From assembly GCF_003970925.1 (NCBI RefSeq), contig NZ_RWJF01000001.1, positions 862,501 to 926,500 on the forward strand: a stretch of DNA of 64,000 nucleotides, in the 5' to 3' direction. Position numbers and translations under genes: made by a program. The notes beneath the pieces were generated by a model, which was given only the letters and a program-made list of their open reading frames with translations, made no database searches and was not told the DNA's origin. Shown here in pieces: positions 32,543 to 40,250 of the stretch. How positions within the stretch are numbered: the stretch's first letter is position 1; every line of letters begins with the position of its first letter. The DNA is from Sphingomonas ginkgonis. GTDB lineage: Bacteria > Pseudomonadota > Alphaproteobacteria > Sphingomonadales > Sphingomonadaceae.

Positions 32543-33835
32543 ATGGCTCGTTTGATCCAGCTGCACGAGCAGCGTGGGCGCCTGGTGACGCAGGCCCGCG
32601 AAGCGCTCGACGCCATCACCAACAACACCGACGATGCGCGCACGGCCGAGCTCGAGGGCCGCCACGACACGATCATGGGCGAACTCGACAAGCTCGACGC
32701 CCAGATCAAGCGCGAGGCGCGTCAGGCGCAGCTCGAGACCGAGGAGGACGAGCGCCGCTCGCGCCAGCGTCCGACCGGTCCCGATGCCGAAACCCGTGCT
32801 CGCGACGGCAACGAGGACGATCGGCCGACCAACGAGGAGGCCGAGCGCGCTCAGACCGAGTACCGTGACGCCTTCTTCGCAATGCTGGCCGAGGGCGGCG
32901 ACGTTTCGACCCTGTCGGCCGAGCAGCGGACCCTGCTCCGCCGCGGCTACGTCGAGAACCGCACCCAGACTGTCGGCACGCCGGCGGCCGGCGGCTACAC
33001 CGTGCCGCGCACCCTCGCCAATCGCATCATCGAGGTGATGAAGGACTGGGGCCCGATGTACGATCCGGGCATCACCGACGAGATGACCACCAGTGGTGGC
33101 AACCCGTACGACCTTCCCACCAACGATGACACCGGCAACAGCGCCGGCGATCTGGCGGAAGCGGCCGACCTGACCGACGACGGTTCGGGCGACCTGATCT
33201 TCGGGCAGGCGACGATCAGCGCCTACGTCTCGGCGACCCCGTGGCTGAAAATCAGCTTCGAGCTGCTCCAGGACTCGCAGTTCAATGTCGAGCAGTTCAT
33301 CGCCCGCAAGCTGGGCGAGCGACTCGGCCGGCGTGCCAACGCCAAGCTGACCGTGGGTACCGGTGTCAGCCAGCCCCAAGGCATCGTGGTCGGCTCGGCG
33401 CAGGGCAAGATCGCGGCTGCGGTCGCGGCGATCGCCGCGGACGAGCTCATCGAGCTGCAGCACTCGGTCAATCAGGCCTATCGCCGCAGCCCGAGCTGCC
33501 GCTGGATGTTCGCCGACACCACGCTCGCGGCGATCCGCAAGCTCAAGGATGGCCAGGGCAATTATCTGTGGCAGATGGGCGATGTCCGCGCGAATGCCCC
33601 CGACGTGATCCTCGGCAAGCGCTACGAGGTCAACGACGACGTTCCAGTTATGGCCACCGGCAACCGCTCGGTGCTGTTCGGTGACTTCAGCCGCTACACC
33701 GTCCGCAAGGTCGGTTCGCCGCTGATCGGCACCGTGCGCGAGCGTTTCTGGCCGAAGGTCGGCATGGCGGGGCTTGCCCGATACGACGGCCGCCTGCTCG
33801 ACGCGAATGCCGTCAAGCACCTCAAGCAGGCCTAA
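32543..33835 (+). CDS. HK97-fold major capsid protein
   Basis: 430 aa from ATG 32543 with GGAGA upstream. Residues 1-115 are a charged coiled-coil delta domain (HDTIMGELDKLDAQIKREAR) expected to be removed by the protease. The mature part starts near TVGTPAAGGYTVPRTLANRI and contains the E-loop and P-domain typical of HK97. Followed by a strong hairpin at 33843. Confidence 0.95.
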   Translation: MARLIQLHEQRGRLVTQAREALDAITNNTDDARTAELEGRHDTIMGELDKLDAQIKREARQAQLETEEDERRSRQRPTGPDAETRARDGNEDDRPTNEEAERAQTEYRDAFFAMLAEGGDVSTLSAEQRTLLRRGYVENRTQTVGTPAAGGYTVPRTLANRIIEVMKDWGPMYDPGITDEMTTSGGNPYDLPTNDDTGNSAGDLAEAADLTDDGSGDLIFGQATISAYVSATPWLKISFELLQDSQFNVEQFIARKLGERLGRRANAKLTVGTGVSQPQGIVVGSAQGKIAAAVAAIAADELIELQHSVNQAYRRSPSCRWMFADTTLAAIRKLKDGQGNYLWQMGDVRANAPDVILGKRYEVNDDVPVMATGNRSVLFGDFSRYTVRKVGSPLIGTVRERFWPKVGMAGLARYDGRLLDANAVKHLKQA

Positions 33836-33842
33836 CGAGAGC

Positions 33843-33871
33843 AGAGCGCCCCGCTGCACGCGGGGCGCTCT
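33843..33871 (+). terminator. hairpin terminator after the capsid gene
   Basis: AGAGCGCCCCGC (33843-33854) and GCGGGGCGCTCT (33860-33871) form a perfect 12-bp stem with loop TGCAC, followed by CTCTTC. Likely a partial terminator that sets capsid mRNA abundance over the downstream tail genes, a common arrangement in siphophages. Confidence 0.75.
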
Positions 33872-33918
33872 CTCTTCAATGCGGCCGCCACCGGCGACCG
33901 CGCTGAAGGGAGAGCATG

Positions 33919-34464
33919 ATGAGCGAATTCAGCGACCTCAAGGCCGAGCACCTGAAGCTTGCCGGCAAGAGCCCGAAGCCGATGAGCCTCGACGCCCTTC
34001 GAAGCCGGGTTGCCGAGCTGCGAACGAACGCTGCGCAATCCGCGGCTGCGGCGTCCGCGCCTGCCGGCGGCCGGGAGCAGGGGCTCATGGGCAGCCCGAG
34101 GCTGCCCGCCAGTGTGCGGATAGCCGGCGAGGAGCGCCAGCTCGGCGACGCGGTGCGAATGGCTTTCGAGAAGTCCGGCTTGTCGGCCGAGGATTGGAAC
34201 GCGCTGAGCGAAGATGACCGTGATGCGCGGATCTCGACGGTGATCGATGTCGTCCCCGACGCGCCCACCACGCCTGCCGCGCCGTCGCTGAGCGCGGACT
34301 TGGCTGAACTCGACCTCGTCCTCGGCGAAGACGGCCGGGTGTTGATTGAGATGCTCACCGGGCTCAGTGGTCCCGAGCTGAGCCTCAGCCCCGGCGACCC
34401 TCACCGCGCCGAGCCGGCGGAAGCTGTCCGCCTGGTCCGCGCCCAATTCGCGAAGAAGGGCTGA
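33919..34464 (+). CDS. hypothetical head-region phage protein, 181 aa
   Basis: Start taken at the second ATG of an ATGATG pair, with GGGAG upstream. Starts SEFSDLKAEHLKLAGKSPKP. The middle is Ala/Pro-rich. The acidic C-terminal segment (LSADLAELDLVLGEDGRVLI) suggests a small folded domain. Position right after the capsid suggests a capsid decoration or head-completion role (inference). Confidence 0.7.
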   Translation: MSEFSDLKAEHLKLAGKSPKPMSLDALRSRVAELRTNAAQSAAAASAPAGGREQGLMGSPRLPASVRIAGEERQLGDAVRMAFEKSGLSAEDWNALSEDDRDARISTVIDVVPDAPTTPAAPSLSADLAELDLVLGEDGRVLIEMLTGLSGPELSLSPGDPHRAEPAEAVRLVRAQFAKKG

Positions 34465-34467
34465 GCC

Positions 34468-34875
34468 ATGCAAAAGTCCATTGCCGTCCGGAACGCCCAG
34501 AACGACGCGATCGAGAGCGCGATCGGCGCTTCGGCCGTGCTGAAGATCCGCTCGGGCGCCGCGCCGGCGAGCTGCGCGGCGGCCGATACAGGAACCGTCG
34601 TGGCGACCATGCTGCTGCCCGCCGACTGGATGGCCAACTCGGCCGGGGGCGTGAAGGGCCTCCAGGGCACTTGGCAGGACAGCGCGGCCGATGCCGCCAA
34701 TGCTGGCGGCGCATGCCACTGGCGCATCTACGCCAGCGACGGGGTCACCTGTCATCTGCAGGGCACCGTGTCGGTGAACGGTGGAGGCGGCGAGCTCCAG
34801 CTCGACAACCTCAACATCGCCGCCGGACAGCAGGTGACGGTCGGCAGCTTCAACATCACGGCGTCCGGCGCCTGA
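34468..34875 (+). CDS. hypothetical phage head/decoration protein, 135 aa
   Basis: Starts MQKSIAVRNAQNDAIESAIG, then ASAVLKIRSGAAP, a pattern seen in small beta-rich phage structural proteins placed after the capsid. The C-terminus is beta-rich (CHLQGTVSVNGGGGELQLDN). Likely a virion surface protein. Spaced 3 bases from the previous gene. Confidence 0.7.
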   Translation: MQKSIAVRNAQNDAIESAIGASAVLKIRSGAAPASCAAADTGTVVATMLLPADWMANSAGGVKGLQGTWQDSAADAANAGGACHWRIYASDGVTCHLQGTVSVNGGGGELQLDNLNIAAGQQVTVGSFNITASGA

Positions 34876-34890
34876 TCGGCGCCCGCATCG

Positions 34891-35511
34891 ATGGCGGACA
34901 ACACGACCCTGAACAGCGGCGCCGGCGGAGACGTCATCGCCACTGACGATATCGGCGGGATCAAGCACCAGCGGGTCAAGGTTGAGTTCGGGGTCGATGG
35001 GCAAGCCAGCGATGTCGCCAACAGCAACCCACTCCCAACCTTCGATCGGCACGATGGCCGGACTTTGGTCCAGTTCTACGCCACCGGCGTGGCGGCCGGG
35101 GCAACGGGAGCTGAAACAGCCGTACCGCTAACGAAGGCCGGCACCTTGGGTGCCGCCCCGCCGGCGGCCGCAGCCTCTCTCGTACCGCCGAGCGGCAAGC
35201 GCTTCAGGATCACTTCGCTGACCTTCGCAACGCGCGGCAATGCCACCGCCACCGCTCAGGTGACCACGTTCAATATCCGGGTGAACGCCGGTGGAGTGGT
35301 GGCCACCACCAGTCCCGGGATCCTCCTTCAGGTGCGCCTGGCTACGCCGGCAACCGCCCTTGCTTGGGATCGACTTACGATCAGCTTTGAAGACGATGGA
35401 CCGGAGCTGGTCGGCGACGCGGCGCTGCAGTGGGGGATCACGGCCAATGCAGTGTTTGTCACCAACGCGCCGACCTGGGACGTGCTGATCACCGGGTATG
35501 AGTTCACCTGA
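34891..35511 (+). CDS. hypothetical beta-rich structural protein, 206 aa
   Basis: Starts ADNTTLNSGAGGDVIATDDI, then GGIKHQRVKVEFGVDGQASD. Strands alternate throughout (FRITSLTFATRGNATATAQV), fitting a jelly-roll or Ig-like virion protein. It recurs in phage head-tail regions near a similar small partner. Its stop overlaps the start of the repeat protein by one base. Confidence 0.7.
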   Translation: MADNTTLNSGAGGDVIATDDIGGIKHQRVKVEFGVDGQASDVANSNPLPTFDRHDGRTLVQFYATGVAAGATGAETAVPLTKAGTLGAAPPAAAASLVPPSGKRFRITSLTFATRGNATATAQVTTFNIRVNAGGVVATTSPGILLQVRLATPATALAWDRLTISFEDDGPELVGDAALQWGITANAVFVTNAPTWDVLITGYEFT

Positions 35512-36707
35512 TGCTGCTCATGTTCCTGAACCTGGCAGCGGCGGCCGCGGCCATCGGGGCGACCGCGAACATCTCGGATGCCGCGGATGCGGCGCTCGGC
35601 AATGCTGCTGCGCCGGCCTTCGCATCGGGGAACAGCGCTGAGGCGGCTGAAACGTTCGCTGCCGCTGGCTCGGCTGGGCTCGCGGGCACGGGATATTGCC
35701 TGGATGGAGCTGAGGCGCTTAGCGGCTCGGGCGCGGCCCGGGCGAGCAGCGCCGGTAGCATCGTCGACAATCCAGACCCCATCGCTGCCGCGGGCACCAA
35801 TCTTGCTTCAGCGGGCGGCGCGATATCGGAGGGCGCCGACACCAGCGTCGCGATCGCGGCCGCTCTCCTTGCCGGGTTCGGAAGCGCGTCGGAGAGCTCG
35901 GACGGCGTCGTTGCCGCCGGCATGTCTGTGTCTACCGGCTCTGCGCTCGTGTCCGATGGGGCCGATGCCGCCGCTGCCGCCGGCACGGTGCAAGCCCAGG
36001 CAGCCGGTCAGGTTGTGGACCAACCGGAAACCGCCACCGTCACCGGCGCGGCGACGATCGCCGCGCGGGTAGCGGTCTCCGACGGCGCCGATGTCGCTTC
36101 CGGGCAGTTCGCCGCACTCGCTTCAGGCGCGGGACTGCTCCTCGAAGACGGGGACACGGCCGGCGGTGGGGGTGTCGCCCGGATCGCGGCCTCCGGAACG
36201 ACTAGCGAGGGCACCGACAGCGCTGCGGCGACGGCAAGTGCCGCCGCCGCTGGCGCCAAGGCGGCCATCGTGGACAGCGACGACTACCTTCAAGCGATCG
36301 GCTCGACCGTCCTCCACGGCGCCGGCAGCGTCGCAGACGTACCAGAGGGGCAGGAAGCGACGGCCTCGGCCGACGTCGTCGCGACCGCGCAGCTCAGCGA
36401 TCACGAGATCGCTGCTGGCACGGGTCGAGCCGAGGCCGGTGGTACCATGGTCATCGCCGATGACCCTGACACCCCCGGAGCGCTCGTCCTTAGCCTTGTG
36501 GTGGGAACCATGAGCGCGGTCGAAGCGGGCGACCTGGTCGCCGCGGCCGGCGTCGTGCGTGCTCCACTACCGGGTCGAGACACTGCCATCCCGGCCCGCT
36601 CGGAGAGCGCCAGTCGCGGCGCTTCTACCAGCGGCAGCGGGTCGCGCTGGGGTGGCGCGGTATCCAAGCGCCTTGCGCAGACCTCGGGAGGGCGGCGATG
36701 GGCCTGA
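35511..36707 (+). CDS. alanine-rich protein with about 15 repeats of 21 residues
   Basis: 398 aa, low complexity. From about residue 20 to 350 it repeats a unit of about 21 aa: a (S/V)xDGAD-like acidic turn, then alternating Ala/Gly-x strands. Examples: VSDGADVASGQFAALASGAG, SEGTDSAAATASAAAAG, ISEGADTSVAIAAALLAG. The short-period hydrophobic/Gly alternation suggests a beta-solenoid or fibre. The C-terminus is basic. It lies between head decoration genes and the head-tail connector. It could be a head fibre or neck appendage; no homologue is recognised. Confidence 0.75.
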   Translation: MLLMFLNLAAAAAAIGATANISDAADAALGNAAAPAFASGNSAEAAETFAAAGSAGLAGTGYCLDGAEALSGSGAARASSAGSIVDNPDPIAAAGTNLASAGGAISEGADTSVAIAAALLAGFGSASESSDGVVAAGMSVSTGSALVSDGADAAAAAGTVQAQAAGQVVDQPETATVTGAATIAARVAVSDGADVASGQFAALASGAGLLLEDGDTAGGGGVARIAASGTTSEGTDSAAATASAAAAGAKAAIVDSDDYLQAIGSTVLHGAGSVADVPEGQEATASADVVATAQLSDHEIAAGTGRAEAGGTMVIADDPDTPGALVLSLVVGTMSAVEAGDLVAAAGVVRAPLPGRDTAIPARSESASRGASTSGSGSRWGGAVSKRLAQTSGGRRWA

Positions 36708-37243
36708 AGCGAGTGGTTCAGCCGGCTCCGGCTATCTCGCTGGAAGACGCGAAGCGGCAGTGCCGACTTGCGCCGAGCGAGACGACGGACGAGCTGCTCA
36801 TCGTCGACTACGTTGCGGCCGCTACCGACGTGCTCGAGCTCTATTTGGGCCGGTCGATCATGCCGCAGACCTGGGAGCTGACGCTCGACGCCTTCAGCGA
36901 CACAATCCTGCTTCCGCGGGGTCCGGTCCAGTCGATCGAGTCTGTCTCATATTTCGATCCCGACGGCGTGAAGCAGACCCTTGCAGCCGAAGCCTACCAG
37001 CTCGACTCCACCAGCGATCCTGCCTGGCTGGTGCTGGCCGGCGGGGCGGCGTGGCCGGAACTGAGTATCGGCGTTAACAATGTCGTGATCCGGTTCGTGG
37101 CCGGGTGTGCCACGGTCCCGCCAAGCCTGTTGCTCGTGATCAGGTCGCTTGTTGCCCAGATGTACGACGAGCCGACCCTGGTCCCCGAGATCGACGAGCG
37201 GCTCGCCGGGTTCCTGGTCAACCAACGCTCCTACGCCGAGTAG
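36698..37243 (+). CDS. head-tail connector (gp6-like) protein
   Basis: 181 aa. The N-terminal string ISLEDAKRQCRLAPSETTDE, then LLIVDYVAAATDVLELYLGR, is typical of the DUF3199/gp6-like connector family. Beta-rich middle and helical C-terminus (LLLVIRSLVAQMYDEPTLVP). Completes the portal ring and links to the tail. It starts 10 bases inside the repeat protein. Confidence 0.85.
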   Translation: MGLKRVVQPAPAISLEDAKRQCRLAPSETTDELLIVDYVAAATDVLELYLGRSIMPQTWELTLDAFSDTILLPRGPVQSIESVSYFDPDGVKQTLAAEAYQLDSTSDPAWLVLAGGAAWPELSIGVNNVVIRFVAGCATVPPSLLLVIRSLVAQMYDEPTLVPEIDERLAGFLVNQRSYAE

Positions 37244-37249
37244 ACCATA

Positions 37250-37639
37250 GTGAAGAGGGCGCTCACAGGCCGGCTCCGCGACCTGATCCGGATCGAACAA
37301 CCTGTCGCCGCTGACGGCTTCGATTCCGCAGGCAAAGGAACCTGGACGCCAGTCGCCGAGGTATGGGCGGAGGTGGAAGACACATTGCCGCGGCGCGGCG
37401 AGCAGGTGACCGACGGCATCGACCTCGTGACCCGGGCCGCTCGGGTGACGATCCGCTACCGCGAGGACATCATGGCCTCGATGCGGGTAACGGTTGGGCG
37501 GTACGTGCGCGAGGGTGACGGACAGATCTGGCAGGCCCGTCGCACTGCCCAAATCGTCAGCGCCCCCGCGATACTCGGAAGGCGGGAGGCGCTCGTCTTC
37601 ATGATCGAGGATTACAGCTCAGCCGGAAACGCTGCCTGA
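37250..37639 (+). CDS. phage head closure protein (head-tail adaptor)
   Basis: 129 aa from GTG 37250. Pattern RLRDLIRIEQPV, then TPVAEVWAEVEDTLPRRGE, ARVTIRYREDIMASMRVTVG and QIWQARRTAQI is diagnostic of SPP1 gp16-like head closure proteins. Its last base overlaps the next gene. Confidence 0.9.
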   Translation: MKRALTGRLRDLIRIEQPVAADGFDSAGKGTWTPVAEVWAEVEDTLPRRGEQVTDGIDLVTRAARVTIRYREDIMASMRVTVGRYVREGDGQIWQARRTAQIVSAPAILGRREALVFMIEDYSSAGNAA

Positions 37640-38160
37640 TGCCGACAGTGCGCGGCCGGGGTGAGGTTGACGCTTACTTTGCCAAGCTTCCGATCGACCT
37701 GACCAAGGTTCTTCGCGGCGCCGCTCGCGCTGCTGCGACAGTGGTCGCCGACGAAGCAAAGGCACGCTCCCGTTCAACCGAGGTCGCCGAGGCGGTCAAA
37801 GTTGCGACCAAGCAGGAGGATGACCGGGTCATCGCCAAGGTCCAGGTGAAGGGCAAGGGCGCCTACATCGCCCCTTGGCTTGAGTACGGGACCTCGCCTC
37901 ACTTCATCAGCGTCGACGAGAGCCAGCGGATGGGGATGAGCATCGGCCGCATCAACCAGATGCACAAGGCCGGTTCCCTGGTGATCAACGGTCAGTTCGT
38001 CGGCGCGACTGTCCACCATCCGGGCGCCACGCCGCACCCGTTCCTTCGGCCGGCACTCGACACGAAGGAGGCCGAGGCGGTCGCCCAGGCTCAGCGCTAC
38101 ATCAACAGCCGCATCGCACGCGGCCGGGTCACAGCAGCGCCGGAGGTCGATGAGCAATGA
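37639..38160 (+). CDS. HK97 gp10-like neck protein
   Basis: 173 aa. EVDAYFAKLPIDLTKVLRGA, then AATVVADEAKARS, and APWLEYGTSPHFI and HPFLRPALDTKEAEAVAQAQ match HK97 gp10 family tail-completion proteins. Gene order between closure protein and DUF3168 protein is standard. Confidence 0.9.
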   Translation: MPTVRGRGEVDAYFAKLPIDLTKVLRGAARAAATVVADEAKARSRSTEVAEAVKVATKQEDDRVIAKVQVKGKGAYIAPWLEYGTSPHFISVDESQRMGMSIGRINQMHKAGSLVINGQFVGATVHHPGATPHPFLRPALDTKEAEAVAQAQRYINSRIARGRVTAAPEVDEQ

Positions 38161-38558
38161 CCGGCGCCGACATCATCGGAGCGCTCCTGGTCGCTGACGA
38201 GACGGTTACGACGATGGTCCCCGCCGAGAGGATCAAGGCCGGCTTGCTGCCGCCCAACATCTTGCTGCCTTCGCTGCTGGTGCGGCTAGTCAGCTCGCTG
38301 GAACGGCAAACCTTGGTCCGCGGCGCCTCCGTCCGGATGGTAGATCGGATTTCCGTGACCGTGCGTGCGAGCACCTATCGTGACCAAGTTGAGATGATCC
38401 GTCTGGTCCGCGCCGCCTGTGCAGGGTGGCTTGGCGACATGGCTCCCGCGTCGAAGATCTCCGTCCTGTCCGCCGGCGTCGGTCCCGACGTCCCCGGACC
38501 GGGCAACAGCTTTGAGCAGACAATCGATTTCCGGGTCTCGTTCAACGTGCCCGCATGA
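38157..38558 (+). CDS. DUF3168-like tail terminator
   Basis: 133 aa, ATGA overlap with gp10-like gene. MTGADIIGALLVADETVTTM, then PSLLVRLVSSLERQTL and SVRMVDRISVTVRASTYRDQ fit the tail terminator/DUF3168 group (lambda gpU-like position). Caps the tail tube. Confidence 0.75.
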   Translation: MTGADIIGALLVADETVTTMVPAERIKAGLLPPNILLPSLLVRLVSSLERQTLVRGASVRMVDRISVTVRASTYRDQVEMIRLVRAACAGWLGDMAPASKISVLSAGVGPDVPGPGNSFEQTIDFRVSFNVPA

Positions 38559-38569
38559 GGAGCAAGAGC

Positions 38570-38782
38570 ATGGCTGAGAAGACCACCAAGACGAAGGCCC
38601 TCGTCCTTCGTGATTTCACCGATGCCGGCACCGGCGAGAACTTCACCAAGGACGCCACGCCTTCGATCGAGAGCGGCGTCTTCGCCAACTACGAGGCCGC
38701 CGGCCTCGTGGGGAGGTGCGACACGAAGGCCGCCACCGCCTCACCTGCTTCGTCCGCCAAGGATGAAAACCCGCCGGCTTAG
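38570..38782 (+). CDS. small tail-region protein, 70 aa
   Basis: ATG 38570 has GGAG 8 bases upstream; an earlier ATG at 38555 overlaps the previous stop. Sequence KALVLRDFTDAGTGENFTKD, then SIESGVFANYEAAGLV, seen as a small conserved protein just before tail tube genes. Function unknown. Confidence 0.65.
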   Translation: MAEKTTKTKALVLRDFTDAGTGENFTKDATPSIESGVFANYEAAGLVGRCDTKAATASPASSAKDENPPA

Positions 38783-38808
38783 CCGGCCCGCCACCAAGGA
38801 GATTGATC

Positions 38809-39258
38809 ATGGGTTCCCAGACTGCGGCGGGCTCGACGCTCGCCATTTCGGCGGCCGCGCCCGCCACCCCCGATGCCGCCGGCTACGCCGCGCTGGCGTT
38901 CACCGACATCGGCCAGGTCGAAAAGCTGGGCGGCCTCGGTGCCAGCTATGCCAAGGTCGAATTCCAGCCCCTCAAGGGCGCCAAGCAGAAGTACAAGGGC
39001 TCGGCCGACTACGGCACGCTCCAGCCCTCGTTGGCGATCGACTCCACCGACGCTGGGCAGACCCTGCTGCAGACTGCCAGCGACAACGAGACGAACGCTC
39101 TCTACAGCTTCAAGGTCACCTACCCGGATGGCGCGAAGCGCTACTTCCAGGGTCGTGTCTTCGGGATGCCGGAGACCACGGATGGCGCCGACACCATGCT
39201 GATGGCCAATCCCAGCATCGAGATCTGCACCAAGATCGTGAAGGTAGCCGCCGCCTAA
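38809..39258 (+). CDS. major tail tube protein
   Basis: 149 aa from ATG 38809 with AAGGAG 7 bases upstream. AFTDIGQVEKLGGLGASYAK, then KGAKQKYKGSADYGTL and ALYSFKVTYPDGAKRYFQGR fit the tail tube fold of siphophages. The position before the tail chaperone and tape measure genes supports the call. Confidence 0.85.
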   Translation: MGSQTAAGSTLAISAAAPATPDAAGYAALAFTDIGQVEKLGGLGASYAKVEFQPLKGAKQKYKGSADYGTLQPSLAIDSTDAGQTLLQTASDNETNALYSFKVTYPDGAKRYFQGRVFGMPETTDGADTMLMANPSIEICTKIVKVAAA

Positions 39259-39366
39259 CCCCGACAACCCTTTCCGGCACCTAGCCGGACTAACAGGCAT
39301 CGACCCGCCTCGCGCTCTCGCGGGCGGGGCGGGTCGGTGCACCACCGCGAGAAGGAATAGAAGACC

Positions 39367-39774
39367 ATGGACGCATCGAAGCTCAAGGCGGCCGCGACTT
39401 CCGCCATCCACGTCAAGAACGCCGCTGGCGAGCCACTGTACGACGGCGAGGCCCCGGTCCGCATCATCGTCCACGGTCCCGGCAGTCGCGCCTACGGCGA
39501 AATCGACACCCGCCAGACTGCCCGCGCGCTGAAGCGCATGAACGACAACGACGGCAAGATGACGGCCGCCACGGCCGAGGAGCGTCGGCAGGAAGCGGCC
39601 GAGGATCTCGCCGCTGTGACCATCAGCTTCGAGCACCTAACCTACGGCGACCTGACGGGCACCGAGCTGTTCGAGGCCGTCTACGGCGATCCGCAGCTGG
39701 GCTTCATCGTCAAGCAGGTGTCGAAGCACCTGGCTGACTGGGGAAACTTCAAACCCGCCTCGCTCGAGGCCTGA
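39367..39774 (+). CDS. tail assembly chaperone, short (G-like) product
   Basis: 135 aa. Contains EPLYDGEAPVRIIVHGPGSR, then RQTARALKRMNDNDG and VTISFEHLTYGDLTGTELFE, ending KPASLEA. Equivalent to lambda gpG: a chaperone for the tape measure. A slippery heptamer lies near its end, giving a longer fused product (see the entry at 39741). It is preceded by AGAAGG at 39350-39355. Confidence 0.85.
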   Translation: MDASKLKAAATSAIHVKNAAGEPLYDGEAPVRIIVHGPGSRAYGEIDTRQTARALKRMNDNDGKMTAATAEERRQEAAEDLAAVTISFEHLTYGDLTGTELFEAVYGDPQLGFIVKQVSKHLADWGNFKPASLEA

Positions 39775-40202
39775 AGCTCTACGTTCGGCAGATGGCGTGG
39801 CTCAACGCCACGCCCAAGCTGCCGGAAGGATCCAAGCGGGCGCAGAGAGGCGGATCCTCCTGCCTCAGCCGGATCGAAGAGCTGAAGAAGGACAAGATCT
39901 CGCCCCCCATGCCGCCGAACCCGGCGCCGCATCTGATCAATCGCCTGATCGAGATCGGCATCGCCGAGACGGGCGGCATGGGTCCGTCGACGCTTAGCTG
40001 GCGCGAGATCGGCGAGTGGCAGCGGCTTACCGGCGTTGAGCTTGAACCATGGGAAGCTCGGCTCATCCGGGATCTCTCGGCCGCGTACATCGCCGAGGGA
40101 CGCCTAGCTGAGGACCACAACTGCCCGCCACCGTGGCGCGCAGCCATTACGCAGCAAGCGCGCGACGCCGACGAGGCGCGGCTCAGATCCGTCCTCGGAT
40201 AG
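39367..40202 (+). CDS. tail assembly chaperone, frameshifted (GT-like) fusion product
   Basis: Translation of 127 codons to AAC 39745-39747, a -1 slip, then 151 residues to 40202, giving about 278 aa. The second segment includes KLYVRQMAWLNATPKLPEGS, then SRIEELKKDKISPPMP and a helical C-terminus. The ATG at 39792 has no Shine-Dalgarno, so independent initiation there is unlikely. As in lambda GT, the T part should bind the tail tube subunits. Confidence 0.8.
39741..39747 (+). other. -1 programmed ribosomal frameshift site (GGGAAAC)
   Basis: In the chaperone frame the codons are TGG GGA AAC, so the slippery heptamer is G GGA AAC, the canonical X XXY YYZ form; lambda gpG-T uses GGGAAAG. After slipping, reading continues CTT CAA ACC and stays open to 40202. 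Canonical -1 sites in exactly this gene are near-universal in siphophages. Confidence 0.85.
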
Positions 40203-40250
40203 CTTGAGACGGCCGTTACGCTCGCAGCCTTGATGAGGAAGGAGGGAACC

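Noticed and set aside
32315..33859. Alternative long coding frame over the capsid gene
   Set aside because: The plus-strand HK97 capsid has a defined delta domain, ribosome site and terminator.
28690..35052. Long minus-strand frames of 412, 514 and 406 codons across terminase, capsid and adjacent genes
   Set aside because: Shadows of well-supported plus-strand structural genes; compositions are Arg/Ala/Gly-rich without domain signals.
39792..40202. Independent 136-aa gene after the tail chaperone
   Set aside because: No ribosome site before ATG 39792, while an in-phase -1 slippery heptamer upstream explains the frame as a fusion.
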